From Falsiroseomonas sp041690465 (lineage in GTDB: Bacteria; Pseudomonadota; Alphaproteobacteria; Acetobacterales; Acetobacteraceae), in the NCBI RefSeq assembly GCF_041690465.1, contig NZ_JAWLHG010000017.1:38842-102841 (forward strand): a DNA stretch of 64,000 bases. Reading direction: 5' to 3'. The number at the start of each line of letters is the position of its first letter. Position 1 is the stretch's first letter. The translations under genes and the position numbers were made by a program. The notes beneath the pieces are model-generated. The model searched no databases, was not told where the DNA came from, and saw only the letters and a program-made list of their open reading frames with translations. Positions 50,707 to 59,226 of this stretch are shown piece after piece.

Positions 50707-52575
50707 ATGGACATGCACCCTGCCGGCGCCCATTCGGCGCGCGGCCTGCTTCGCTTCCTCACCTGTGGTTCGGTGGACGACGGCAAGTCCACCCTGATCG
50801 GGCGGCTGCTCTACGAGTCCCGCCAGATCATGGAGGACACCCTCGCCACCATCGAGAAGGACAGCCGTAAGCACGGCACGGTGGGCGAGGACATCGATCT
50901 CGCGCTGCTGGTTGACGGGCTGGAGGCGGAGCGCCAGCAGGGCATCACCATCGATGTCGCCTACCGCTTCTTCGCGACCCCGAAGCGCAGCTTCATCGTC
51001 GCCGACACGCCGGGCCATGAGCAGTACACGCGGAACATGGCGACCGGGGCGTCCAACTCCGACCTCGCCATCATCCTGTGCGACGCCCGCAAGGGCGTGC
51101 TGACGCAGACAAGGCGGCACACCTTCATCTGCTCGCTGCTGGGCATCCGCCACGTGGTGCTGGCGGTGAACAAGATGGACCTGGCGAACTGGGACGAGGC
51201 GACCTTCGACCGCATCGTCGGCGACTGGGCGACCTTCGCCTCCGGCCTCGGCTTCACCTCGCTGGTGCCGATCCCGGTCTCCGCGCGGTTCGGCGACAAC
51301 GTGACCGAGCGCAGCGGCAATGCGCCGTGGTACCGCGGCCCGACGCTGCTCGCCCACCTGGAATCCGCGGATGTGGAGCACGGGGTGGAGGACAAGCCCT
51401 TCCGCTTCCCGGTGCAGTGGGTGAACCGGCCGAACCTGGATTTCCGCGGCTTCTCCGGCACCGTCGCATCGGGCCGCATCGCGGTGGGCGACGGCGTCGT
51501 CGTCGCCGCTTCCGGCCGGCAGAGCCGGGTGGCGCGCATCCTCGGCCCGGATGGCGACCAGCAGAGCACCGGGGCGGGCGAGGCGGTGACGATCTGCCTG
51601 GCCGATGAGGTGGACGTGGCGCGCGGCGACGTGCTCGCCCCGCTCGCCGACCGGCCGGAAGTGGCCGACCAGTTCGCCGCGCACCTGCTGTGGATGGACG
51701 AGGAGGCGATGCTGCCCGGCCGCCAGTACCTGGCCCGCTTCGGCAACCTCTGGACCGCCGCCTCGGTCACCACGATCAAGCACCGGGTCGATGTGAACAC
51801 GCTGGAGCAGCAACCGGCCAAGCGGCTGGAGCTGAACGAGATCGCAGTGTGCAATCTCTCGCTGGCCAACCGCGTGCCGCTCGATTCCTATGCGGAGAAC
51901 CGCGCCACCGGGGCCTTCGTGCTGGTGGACCGGTTCACCAACCGCACCGCCGCCGCCGGCATGGTCAGCTTCGCGCTGCGCCGTGCGACCAACATCCACA
52001 CCGAGGAATTCCTGGTGGACAAGAGCGCCCGCGCCGCGCTCGACCACCAGAAGCCGCTGGTGCTGTGGTTCACCGGCCTGTCGGGCTCGGGCAAGTCCAC
52101 CATCGCCAAGCTGGTCGAGCAGGCGCTGCACCGCGAGGGGCGGCACACCTACTCGCTGGATGGCGACAACCTCCGCCACGGGCTGAACCGCGACCTGGGC
52201 TTCACCGACCAGGACCGGGTGGAGAACATCCGCCGCGTCGGCGAGGTGGCGAAGCTGTTCACCGATGCCGGCCTGATCGTGCTCTGCTCCTTCATCTCGC
52301 CCTTCCGGGCCGAGCGGCGGACGGTGCGCGAACTGATGGAACCGGGCGAGTTCGTCGAGGTGTTCGTGGACACCCCGATCGAGGAATGCATGCGGCGCGA
52401 CCCGAAGGGGCTCTATGCCAAGGCGGCGCGCGGGGCGATCCAGAACTTCACCGGCGTCTCGAGCCCCTACGAGGCCCCGGAGAATGCCGAACTGCGAATC
52501 GACACCGTCGGCCAGACGCCGGAGCAGGCGGCGGAAGTCGTCCTGGCACATGTCCGGCGGTTGCTCGAGGCATGA
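50707..52575 (+). CDS. cysNC: Bifunctional sulfate adenylyltransferase large subunit / APS kinase
   Basis: A 622-residue fusion. The N-terminal GTPase half (ATP sulfurylase large subunit) has the P-loop GSVDDGKS at residues 21-28, ADTPGHEQYTRNMATGAS, and NKMDLANW for guanine recognition. The APS kinase half has GLSGSGKST near residue 457 and ends LAHVRRLLEA. Together with CysD it makes APS from sulfate and then phosphorylates it to PAPS. ATG 50707 follows a weak ribosome-binding region. No cysD is adjacent, although CysN normally requires it. Two sulfotransferase genes follow. Confidence 0.95.
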   Translation: MDMHPAGAHSARGLLRFLTCGSVDDGKSTLIGRLLYESRQIMEDTLATIEKDSRKHGTVGEDIDLALLVDGLEAERQQGITIDVAYRFFATPKRSFIVADTPGHEQYTRNMATGASNSDLAIILCDARKGVLTQTRRHTFICSLLGIRHVVLAVNKMDLANWDEATFDRIVGDWATFASGLGFTSLVPIPVSARFGDNVTERSGNAPWYRGPTLLAHLESADVEHGVEDKPFRFPVQWVNRPNLDFRGFSGTVASGRIAVGDGVVVAASGRQSRVARILGPDGDQQSTGAGEAVTICLADEVDVARGDVLAPLADRPEVADQFAAHLLWMDEEAMLPGRQYLARFGNLWTAASVTTIKHRVDVNTLEQQPAKRLELNEIAVCNLSLANRVPLDSYAENRATGAFVLVDRFTNRTAAAGMVSFALRRATNIHTEEFLVDKSARAALDHQKPLVLWFTGLSGSGKSTIAKLVEQALHREGRHTYSLDGDNLRHGLNRDLGFTDQDRVENIRRVGEVAKLFTDAGLIVLCSFISPFRAERRTVRELMEPGEFVEVFVDTPIEECMRRDPKGLYAKAARGAIQNFTGVSSPYEAPENAELRIDTVGQTPEQAAEVVLAHVRRLLEA

Positions 52576-52764
52576 TCGCGCTGTATGGGCAATTGCTATT
52601 TTTTTGATCGCTTGCCTTGGCGCGGTCTTGCAACACCACGCGCGCCGGGGCACAGGAATAGGGACCGTCACACGGGAACGACCACCTAACTGCGAAGATC
52701 GCAGGCGACGAGGGCGGGGAGGCTTGCACGCCATGGTTGATTCGCCCCGGGAGCGGGTCGCGCG

Positions 52765-53553
52765 ATGATGATGGAGTTGCTCTTCGCGGGGCGGCTTGAC
52801 GAGTATTTCCGCGAAGCGGCGGTCGGCGGCGAGCTCTGCGTCTTCGTGCATGTCCCGAAGACCGCCGGCACCTCCTTGCGTGGCGAGATCGCCAAGCTGC
52901 TGCAGCCCGACATCAACATCGCGGTGGACTACACCGACACGGCGCGCAGCTTCCACGAGCGGATGGACGAGGCGGTGGAGGCCTTCATCGCCGAGGCTAG
53001 CGCCTCGCCGATCCGCTTCGGCTCCGGCCACATCCTCGGCCGGCACGTGCTGCGCATCCGCGGCAGCTTCCCGAAGGCGCGGCTGGTGACCTTCCTGCGC
53101 GACCCGGTCCACCGGGTTATCTCCGACTACCGCTACCAGCGGTCGCCGCGGCACCCCGTGCATGCCGAGTTCGTCGCCAGGGTGCCGAGCCTCGACGCCT
53201 ATCTCGAGCTGAAGTCGGAGCGGAACAAGATCGCGCAGCACCTTGTTCCGCCGGACATCCTGCTAGCCGGCGACGCGGCGGAGTGCGTGGACTACGTGAT
53301 GCGGACCTACGCCTTCGTCGGCATGCAGGAGATGTACCCGATCTCCTTCCGGGTCCTGACCACCCTGGTCGGCACCCCCTCCTGGCCGAAGCTGCGGGAG
53401 AACGTCAACACCGAGAACGAGGCCGAGCGGCAGGTCGCAGCCGAGGTCGCCGAGCGCATCCGCGCCGCCAATCCGCTCGACGTTGCGATCTACGACGCCT
53501 TCTTCCCCCGCTGGCAGCAGATGCGCGAGGCGCTGGCCCAGCGGCTGGCATGA
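52765..53553 (+). CDS. Sulfotransferase family protein, copy 1
   Basis: A 262-residue predicted PAPS-dependent sulfotransferase. The 5'-phosphosulfate-binding loop is VHVPKTAGTSLRGE at about residues 28-41. The 3'-phosphate-binding strand is TFLRDPVHRVISDYRY. These match carbohydrate/heparan-type sulfotransferases. Three consecutive ATG codons (52765, 52768, 52771) make the start ambiguous. It lies 189 bases after cysNC; that gap contains an A/T-rich tract near 52600 that could hold a promoter. It is coupled to the next gene by ATGA and is clearly paralogous to it. Confidence 0.85.
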   Translation: MMMELLFAGRLDEYFREAAVGGELCVFVHVPKTAGTSLRGEIAKLLQPDINIAVDYTDTARSFHERMDEAVEAFIAEASASPIRFGSGHILGRHVLRIRGSFPKARLVTFLRDPVHRVISDYRYQRSPRHPVHAEFVARVPSLDAYLELKSERNKIAQHLVPPDILLAGDAAECVDYVMRTYAFVGMQEMYPISFRVLTTLVGTPSWPKLRENVNTENEAERQVAAEVAERIRAANPLDVAIYDAFFPRWQQMREALAQRLA

Positions 53554-54383
53554 CGGCGACCCGGCACCTCTTCGCCGGCCGGTTCGACACCTGGCTGGCA
53601 CCCGGCCCGCGGCCGCCGCTGTGGCTCTTCGTGCATGTGCCGAAGACCGCCGGCAGTTCGCTGGCCGCGGACCTGGCGGCCCTGATCCCGCCCTATCGCA
53701 GCATCCATATCGACCACACCGACCGCTCCCGCCCGGCGCCGGAGCGCTACGACATCGTCACCGAGCGGTTCCTCGAGGCGCAGGCGGCGGCGCCGTGCCG
53801 CATCGCCTCCGGCCATGTGCAGTTCCGCAACGTCAAGCGCATCTCCGATGCGGTGCCCGGCACGCGGCTGTTCACCATGCTGCGCGAGCCGGTGGCGCGG
53901 CTGGTCTCGGACTATCTCTACCAGCTCTCGCCGATGCACCCGCTGGCCGCCGAGGTGCGCGCGCGCATCCCGGACTTCGCCGCCTTCGTCGAGCTGAAGG
54001 GTCAGCGCAACCGCATCGCCCGCCACCTGCTGCCGCCGAAGGTGGTGGCGGATGGCGATGTCGCAGGTGGCCTCGATCTGCTGGGCAAACGCTTCGCCTT
54101 CATCGGCCTGCAGGAGCGCTACGAGCTCGGCTACCGGGCGCTGACGGCGCTAACGGCCGGCCGGCCCTCGCGCCCGGCGGCGCGCAAGCGCGTCAACGAG
54201 GGCGCGGCCGCCGAGAAGGCGGAGGTGATGCAGGCGCTCGAGGAGCCGGCGCTGCGTGCCCGCATCGCCGAGTTGAACGCCTTCGATCTCGGCGTGCATG
54301 CTGCGATCGCCGCCGAATGGGACCGCATCGCCACCCCGCTTGACGCCTGGCTTGCCGCGCGGGAGCAGGAAGCCGCGGCCTGA
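53550..54383 (+). CDS. Sulfotransferase family protein, copy 2
   Basis: A 277-residue paralogue of the preceding gene, sharing the same order of motifs: LFVHVPKTAGSSLAADLA, then TMLREPVARLVSDYLYQLSP, then a conserved ELKGQRNRIARHLLPP matching ELKSERNKIAQHLVPP of copy 1. The first is the PAPS 5'-loop and the second the 3'-phosphate site. It begins in the stop codon of copy 1 (ATGA), consistent with tandem duplication and joint translation. Divergence between copies suggests different acceptors or positions. Confidence 0.85.
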   Translation: MTATRHLFAGRFDTWLAPGPRPPLWLFVHVPKTAGSSLAADLAALIPPYRSIHIDHTDRSRPAPERYDIVTERFLEAQAAAPCRIASGHVQFRNVKRISDAVPGTRLFTMLREPVARLVSDYLYQLSPMHPLAAEVRARIPDFAAFVELKGQRNRIARHLLPPKVVADGDVAGGLDLLGKRFAFIGLQERYELGYRALTALTAGRPSRPAARKRVNEGAAAEKAEVMQALEEPALRARIAELNAFDLGVHAAIAAEWDRIATPLDAWLAAREQEAAA

Positions 54384-54453
54384 CTGCCCGCGCCCTCGAC
54401 CGGCGGGATGGCCGGGTGCATAGGGTGCGCCGAGATTCCGGAGCAAGCGACGC

Positions 54454-54702
54454 ATGACACCAACCGAAATCACTCGCGTGCAGACCTATCTGCGTCGGTT
54501 GTTCGGCTCGGAAAAGATCAAGCTGGTGCCACCGGCGCGCAAGGGCATGTCGGTGGAGCTCGCGGTGGACGAGGAGGTGATCGGCACCATCCACCGTGAC
54601 GACGAGGAGGGCGAGGTTTCCTACGCCGTCCACATCACGGTGCTGGAGGAAGACCTGCCGCCGGCACCGGCCGCGGCCGGCCCGGCGCCGCGCCGGAAAT
54701 AG
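54454..54702 (+). CDS. DUF3126 family protein
   Basis: An 82-residue protein, MTPTEITRVQTYLRRLFG followed by a beta-rich core (IKLVPPARKGMSVELAV, VIGTIHRDDEEGEVSY), matching the small alphaproteobacterial family DUF3126. Function unknown. It ends in a Pro/Ala-rich tail. Convergent with the DUF3618 operon, with 28 bases between stops. Confidence 0.85.
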   Translation: MTPTEITRVQTYLRRLFGSEKIKLVPPARKGMSVELAVDEEVIGTIHRDDEEGEVSYAVHITVLEEDLPPAPAAAGPAPRRK

Positions 54703-54730
54703 GCTCCGCCGCGGCGCCGCCCGGCCTGCG

Positions 54731-55948
54731 TCAGACCGTCCCGCCCGGGCGGGACGGCTGGGCCGTGGGAGAGCCCGTCGAGGGCGTCCCGCTGGTCGGC
54801 GGCTTGGCGCTGCCGGCGCCCGTGCTGGTGCCGGGCTTCGTGCCGGAGCCGCTGCCGGAGCCGCTGCTGGTGCCGCTTTCGGGCTTGCCCATTGCCTCCC
54901 GCGCCGCCTCGCCGGCCTCCTGGGCGGTGCGCTCCACGGCGTGGCGCAGATCGCGCGCAACCTCGCCGAGCGCCGTCGCACCCTGCTGCGGCGAGACGCC
55001 GCCGACGCGCTCGCGCGAGCGGTCATAGGCCTCGCCCAGGTGCTCGCCGGCGCGCTCGGCCTGCTCGCCCGCCGCCTCGCGCGCCTTGCCGTACGCCTCG
55101 CCGGCCAGCGAGGAGAGTCGCCCGGCCATGCGGTCGCGGCGCTCGCCCATCAGCCGGTCCTCCGCCTCGCTCGGTGGCAGCAGCCCGCCGAGCGCCGCAC
55201 CGAGGGCGAAGCCGATCGCGCCGAGCAACAGGGGCTGCGATTCGACCGCCTCGGCGACGCTGCGGCTGGTGCGCCTGCCGAGGCGTGCCGCGCGGTAGGC
55301 GGCGTCGCCCGCGGTGTCGGAGGCGGTATGCCAGGCATCGCCGGCGCGCCGCGCGGCGCCCCGGCCGGCCGCCGCCGCGCCGCCAGTGACCGAGCGCGCG
55401 GCGCCGGTCGCGCTTTCCCAGGCACCGCTCGCGGCCTCGCCGGCACGGCCGGCCAGGTCCTCGGCGCGCTCCCGCACGCCGCCCGCCGTCTCGCCGGCGC
55501 GCTCGCCGAGCGAGCGATGGTGCTCGCCGGTGGAGGTGCCGGTGGCGATATAGGTGCCGGCCGGGTAGCTCTCACCGACATACTCGGCGCTGTAATCCTC
55601 CGGGTAGTCGCCGCCGGGATAGGCGCCGACCGGGCCGGTGTCGCCGATGCCGCGGCGGGCGCGGCGCCGGTCGTTGCGGTCGTCGTTGCGGCCCGACAGC
55701 GCCAGCCAGCCGATCCCGGCGGCCACCAGCATGATCGGCATCGGGTTGTCGCGCACCGTCGCGCCGAGGTTGCCGAGGAAGTCCCGGCCGCCCGAGCTGC
55801 GCAGCCAGTCCATCGCCTGCTCGGCCATCTGGCCGGGCGAGACGCGGTCCTTCAGTTCCTCGACGGTGCCGGTCAGGCGGGCGCGGGTGCGTTCGACATC
55901 GCGCTCGATCTCTGCGGCCGAGCGGTCTCCGGGGTTCGTCGTGCTCAT
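54731..55948 (-). CDS. DUF3618-domain membrane-associated protein
   Basis: A 405-residue protein. The N-terminus (SAAEIERDVERTRARLTGTVEELKDRVSPGQ) is the DUF3618 signature: an amphipathic helix followed by one membrane segment (NPMPIMLVAAGIGWLAL). A long Ala/Gly/Arg-rich amphipathic region of apolipoprotein-like character follows, with a second hydrophobic segment LLLGAIGFALGAALGGLLPP and a low-complexity Ser/Gly/Thr/Pro tail. It probably lies at the inner membrane. Its ATG overlaps the stop of the upstream holin-like gene (ATGA). Confidence 0.8.
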   Translation of the reverse strand: MSTTNPGDRSAAEIERDVERTRARLTGTVEELKDRVSPGQMAEQAMDWLRSSGGRDFLGNLGATVRDNPMPIMLVAAGIGWLALSGRNDDRNDRRRARRGIGDTGPVGAYPGGDYPEDYSAEYVGESYPAGTYIATGTSTGEHHRSLGERAGETAGGVRERAEDLAGRAGEAASGAWESATGAARSVTGGAAAAGRGAARRAGDAWHTASDTAGDAAYRAARLGRRTSRSVAEAVESQPLLLGAIGFALGAALGGLLPPSEAEDRLMGERRDRMAGRLSSLAGEAYGKAREAAGEQAERAGEHLGEAYDRSRERVGGVSPQQGATALGEVARDLRHAVERTAQEAGEAAREAMGKPESGTSSGSGSGSGTKPGTSTGAGSAKPPTSGTPSTGSPTAQPSRPGGTV

Positions 55949-56403
55949 CGGACCTGCTCCTTCGCGGCCTGGGCATCGCGCGAGAGCTGCTCGGCGGTGC
56001 GTTGCGGGGTGAGGTTGGTTGCCTTCAGCTTCGAGATGCCGCTGCGTACCAGCGCGTAGCCGATGAGCGCGGCGAGCACGCCGATGATCAGCAGCCCCCA
56101 GCCGGTGGAGAGCTCGAACAGCCGGGCGACGCCGGCGGCGGCGGCCATCAGCAGCAGGATCAGCCCACCGAAGGCCAATGCGCCGCCACCCGCCATGGCC
56201 GGGATCGAGCTGGTGGCCTGGGAGGCCTTCTCGCCCATCTCGGCGCGGGCGAGCTGCAGCTCCTTTCGGAACAGCTGGGTGAGCTGGTTCACCATGTCGC
56301 TCAGCAGGTCGCCGACGCTGCGGTTGTCGGCCGTGCGGGCGTCGTCGTTCACGGGCCGGCCGGTGACGGGCTCGTGGCGGTTCGGATCATATTGCGTGGA
56401 CAT
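55945..56403 (-). CDS. Phage_holin_3_6-like (holin superfamily III) membrane protein
   Basis: A 152-residue protein with an amphipathic helix (VGDLLSDMVNQLTQLFRKELQLARAEMGEKA) and two transmembrane helices separated by a short turn. This is the arrangement of the holin-X/DUF1469-type family found beside DUF3618 genes. No lysis genes or phage genes are present, so the holin name reflects family only. It probably belongs to an envelope-stress or membrane-organisation operon with its neighbours. Confidence 0.8.
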   Translation of the reverse strand: MSTQYDPNRHEPVTGRPVNDDARTADNRSVGDLLSDMVNQLTQLFRKELQLARAEMGEKASQATSSIPAMAGGGALAFGGLILLLMAAAAGVARLFELSTGWGLLIIGVLAALIGYALVRSGISKLKATNLTPQRTAEQLSRDAQAAKEQVR

Positions 56404-56414
56404 CGGGCGGCTCC

Positions 56415-57179
56415 TCAGACCTTGTCCTGGCCAGGCGGGCGATAGGCGGCGCTGCCGCCGAGCGATGCGCTGGCGAGCGTTGCCGGTCGCGGCGCGCCGG
56501 TCACCGGATCGCGCGGTGTCGCCGCGTTCGGGTACGTCGTGCCCGCGTTGCCGGCCGTTGCGGTGCCGGGGCTCGTCGTCACGCCACCGCCGACCGGCGT
56601 GCCCGGGATCTCGCCATGCGCCGCCTGGTGGGTCGGGTGGGCGTGGCGCGTCTCGTGGTGGTGGGCGGCGGATGCGCGGGCGAAGCGGGCCAGGGCGAAG
56701 CCGGCGAGCGCGGCGCCGCCGAAGAAGGCCAGCGGCTGGCGGCGCGCGAAGGCCTCCGCACCGCGCAGCATCTCGCCGGGGCTGCGTTCGCGCAGCGCGC
56801 GCGCCATGCCGTCCACGGCGCCGGCCGCCTCATGGATGGTGCGGGCGAGTTCCGGGCTCTCGCCCTCCAGATCGTCGGCGGCGCGGTGGATGGCGCGCGC
56901 CAGGCCCTTGGCGCGCTCCGCGCCGGCCTCGACGCCTTCGCGCGCCATCTCCCCGGCACGGTCCTTCGCAGTGTCGAGCAGCGCGGCTCCTTCGCGCTTG
57001 AGCGTGCCGGCAGCGGCCGAGGCCTCTGCCGAGACGGTCGAGGCGGCCTCGCCGGCCGCCGCACGGGTCTCGCGCGCGGTGGCGCGCAGGTCCTCGGTGG
57101 CGTCCCGCCGCGGCTCGCCGGCAGCCTTCACGCTTGGGGGCGTGGGGGTGGGGGTGGTGGGATGTGCTGGGTCGCTCAT
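56415..57179 (-). CDS. Ala-rich amphipathic membrane protein, first gene of the DUF3618 operon
   Basis: A 254-residue protein starting MSDPAHPTTP. It has a long Ala/Glu/Arg heptad-rich helix (about residues 20-150) that looks like an apolipoprotein or late-embryogenesis-type amphipathic helix, one hydrophobic segment (FFGGAALAGFALARFA), a His-rich stretch and a Gly/Thr/Pro tail. No named domain recognised. The following holin-like gene starts 11 bases after its stop, and the trio is probably one operon. Confidence 0.65.
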   Translation of the reverse strand: MSDPAHPTTPTPTPPSVKAAGEPRRDATEDLRATARETRAAAGEAASTVSAEASAAAGTLKREGAALLDTAKDRAGEMAREGVEAGAERAKGLARAIHRAADDLEGESPELARTIHEAAGAVDGMARALRERSPGEMLRGAEAFARRQPLAFFGGAALAGFALARFARASAAHHHETRHAHPTHQAAHGEIPGTPVGGGVTTSPGTATAGNAGTTYPNAATPRDPVTGAPRPATLASASLGGSAAYRPPGQDKV

Positions 57180-57345
57180 GCTGCTGATCTCTCCTGGCAA
57201 CGAAGCTGGACCGCCGTCCGGCGGCGGCGTCGCGACCACAACGACGCGCCGAGCCAAAGCGTTCCGGACAACCGCTCGTTGCGGAAGGCTGCCGATGCCA
57301 GGCGTTGCGGGAGAGAAAGGTTCAGCCGGGCGGTTCCGGCGTGGC

Positions 57346-59226
57346 TCAGCCGGCGGCGCGGACCCCGCGTACCTCCGCGACGGCCTGCGCCACGCGGCGG
57401 GCGCGGGCGGCCCAGAGTTCGGCCTCCGGGCCGGCGAGGCCGGCGGCGGCGGCCGCCTTTGCTGCGAGGTCGGGCAGCACGTCCAGCAGCGCGGCGATGA
57501 GCGCGCGGTCATGTGGCGTGGCGAGCGCTGGCAGGGCGGCGGCGGCGGCCTCGGTGTCGAGCCGCCAGAAGGGCCCGTAATTGTCGCTGCCGCCCACTGG
57601 CCAGACATCGAACATCTGCGGCCAGCCCTTCGCCTCGCGGAACTCCAGGCCGGCGGCCCCGCGCCGGTCGAACAGCTTGAGCCGTAGCTGGCGCCACAGC
57701 CCGCCGCCGGAAACCAGCCCGGCCACGCCGATGTCGAGGTGGCTGTAGGTGCCTTCGGCATTGACCAGGTGCTGGTTGACCTTGACCTCCTGGAAGCCGG
57801 CGGCGCCCGGGGGGGCCTGAATCGGGGCCGCGAGGCTCGGGGGCGCGGGCGAGCCGCCGGGCCCGGCGGCGGAGAGCCGCGGCGCCGGCGGGGCGGCTCG
57901 CCAGCCGGCCGGCTGCACGCCGGGCGATGTGCCGGGCAGCATGACGGCGGCGCGGCTGGCGGAACTCGCCTCGGCCGGGGGCGGACGGCGCGGCTCGCCG
58001 GCGGCGCCGGCCTGCAGCGCGATGCCGGAAAGCTCCAGCAGGGCTGGGGCGCTGCCGCGATGGCGCAGCGCCAGCGCCAGCGTGGCCATCGGGCCGGGCG
58101 GTAGCGGCAGCGCGACGGCCAGCGCACCGGAGCTGTCGAGTTCGCGCCAGCCGCTGGCCACGCGCTCGCCCGCCAGGCCGGTGACCTCGATGGCGGCGGA
58201 GATGGGCGAAGCCGCGGCGCCGATCTGCACCAGGCGCAGCCGCAGCAGGTCGGCCGGGCCGATCGGCGTGGCGGGTAGGGTGAGCCGCGCCTCGCCGCCA
58301 GGCGGGAGCTCCAGCAGCAGGCGGGCGGGCTCCGCGCCGGCGGCGACCAGCTCGACACGCGCGCCCTCGGTGACCGCCTCGGACAGCAGCGCGGCGGGCA
58401 GCGGCAGAGGCAGGGCAGGGCGCGGCGTGCCGCTCGCGGCCCAGTCGAAATGGCGCGGCAGCACCGCCCAGCCGGGCGGCGCCGTCCAGGCACGCAGCGC
58501 GAGGCTCGCCCGCGGATGGTCGGCGCTGGGCGAGAGTTGCGGCGGCGCGGCGCCGGGTTCGGCGAGAACTTCCAGGATCGCGTCCTCGGTCGCGGTGGCG
58601 GGCTCGGGCAGGTCGAGCGCCAGCCAGCCAGGCAGGAGTGCCGCGGCCGGCACGCGCCACAGGCCGATCACCTGCGCGCCGGCCAGCAGCCGGACGATCA
58701 GGCCCGATGCGGCCCGCGCCGCGACATGCAGTTCCACAGTGCAGAGCCCTTCGGCCGCGCGGCCGAGCGGCTGGGTCAGCGGCGGGGCGGCCGGCTCGGT
58801 GCCGGCGCCCGGCGGCAGGGCAATCACCCGGCGCGGCAGCGCTGCACCCTGGCCGGCGAGGGCACGCTTCAGCCCGTCGCGCTCGGCCGCCGCGGCCTCG
58901 GCGCTCCGGCGGGCCTCCCGCAGCACCTCGGCGAGGCGGCCGAGCAGGGCGGTCGCATCGGGCAGCACCGGCAGGCCAGGCGGGAGCAGCGGCAGCAGCC
59001 GCTCGGCCGCCGCCTCCGGCCCGACCAGCGCCAGGAGTTTCGCCCAGGGAGGCAGCGGCAGGCTGCGCGCGGTCTCGCCGCCGGGGCGAACCAGCACGCC
59101 TTCCTTGAGCGTCAGCGCGAGCAGCGGCGGGGCGTGCGGCAGCAGGATGCCGGGCGCCAGCACCACGGCGGGTGCGCCGGCTTCCATCTCCACGAGTTCG
59201 GCCGCGCCGATCCTGAGGCCGATCAT
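57346..59226 (-). CDS. Hypothetical protein coupled to glycosyltransferases
   Basis: A 626-residue protein starting MIGLRIGAAELVEMEAGAP. The N-terminal 130 residues are Leu/Pro-rich, with a short coiled segment (VLREARRSAEAAAAERDGLK). The middle has two or three repeats of beta-rich carbohydrate-binding-like segments. The C-terminal 150 residues (VKVNQHLVNAEGTYSHLDI, WRQLRLKLFDRRG) form another beta-rich unit. No named family recognised. Its ATG overlaps the stop of the glycosyltransferase upstream, so it is likely part of the same glycan pathway. Confidence 0.6.
   Translation of the reverse strand: MIGLRIGAAELVEMEAGAPAVVLAPGILLPHAPPLLALTLKEGVLVRPGGETARSLPLPPWAKLLALVGPEAAAERLLPLLPPGLPVLPDATALLGRLAEVLREARRSAEAAAAERDGLKRALAGQGAALPRRVIALPPGAGTEPAAPPLTQPLGRAAEGLCTVELHVAARAASGLIVRLLAGAQVIGLWRVPAAALLPGWLALDLPEPATATEDAILEVLAEPGAAPPQLSPSADHPRASLALRAWTAPPGWAVLPRHFDWAASGTPRPALPLPLPAALLSEAVTEGARVELVAAGAEPARLLLELPPGGEARLTLPATPIGPADLLRLRLVQIGAAASPISAAIEVTGLAGERVASGWRELDSSGALAVALPLPPGPMATLALALRHRGSAPALLELSGIALQAGAAGEPRRPPPAEASSASRAAVMLPGTSPGVQPAGWRAAPPAPRLSAAGPGGSPAPPSLAAPIQAPPGAAGFQEVKVNQHLVNAEGTYSHLDIGVAGLVSGGGLWRQLRLKLFDRRGAAGLEFREAKGWPQMFDVWPVGGSDNYGPFWRLDTEAAAAALPALATPHDRALIAALLDVLPDLAAKAAAAAGLAGPEAELWAARARRVAQAVAEVRGVRAAG

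Noticed and set aside
52590..52615. GCAATTGC palindrome followed by a T run, as a terminator after cysNC
   Set aside because: The stem is only four base pairs without a loop and cannot form a stable hairpin; the A/T-rich tract is as likely to be part of a promoter.
55945..56403. Possible prophage remnant because of a holin-family protein
   Set aside because: No endolysin, integrase, capsid or tail genes lie nearby, and the family commonly sits beside DUF3618 genes in bacterial chromosomes.
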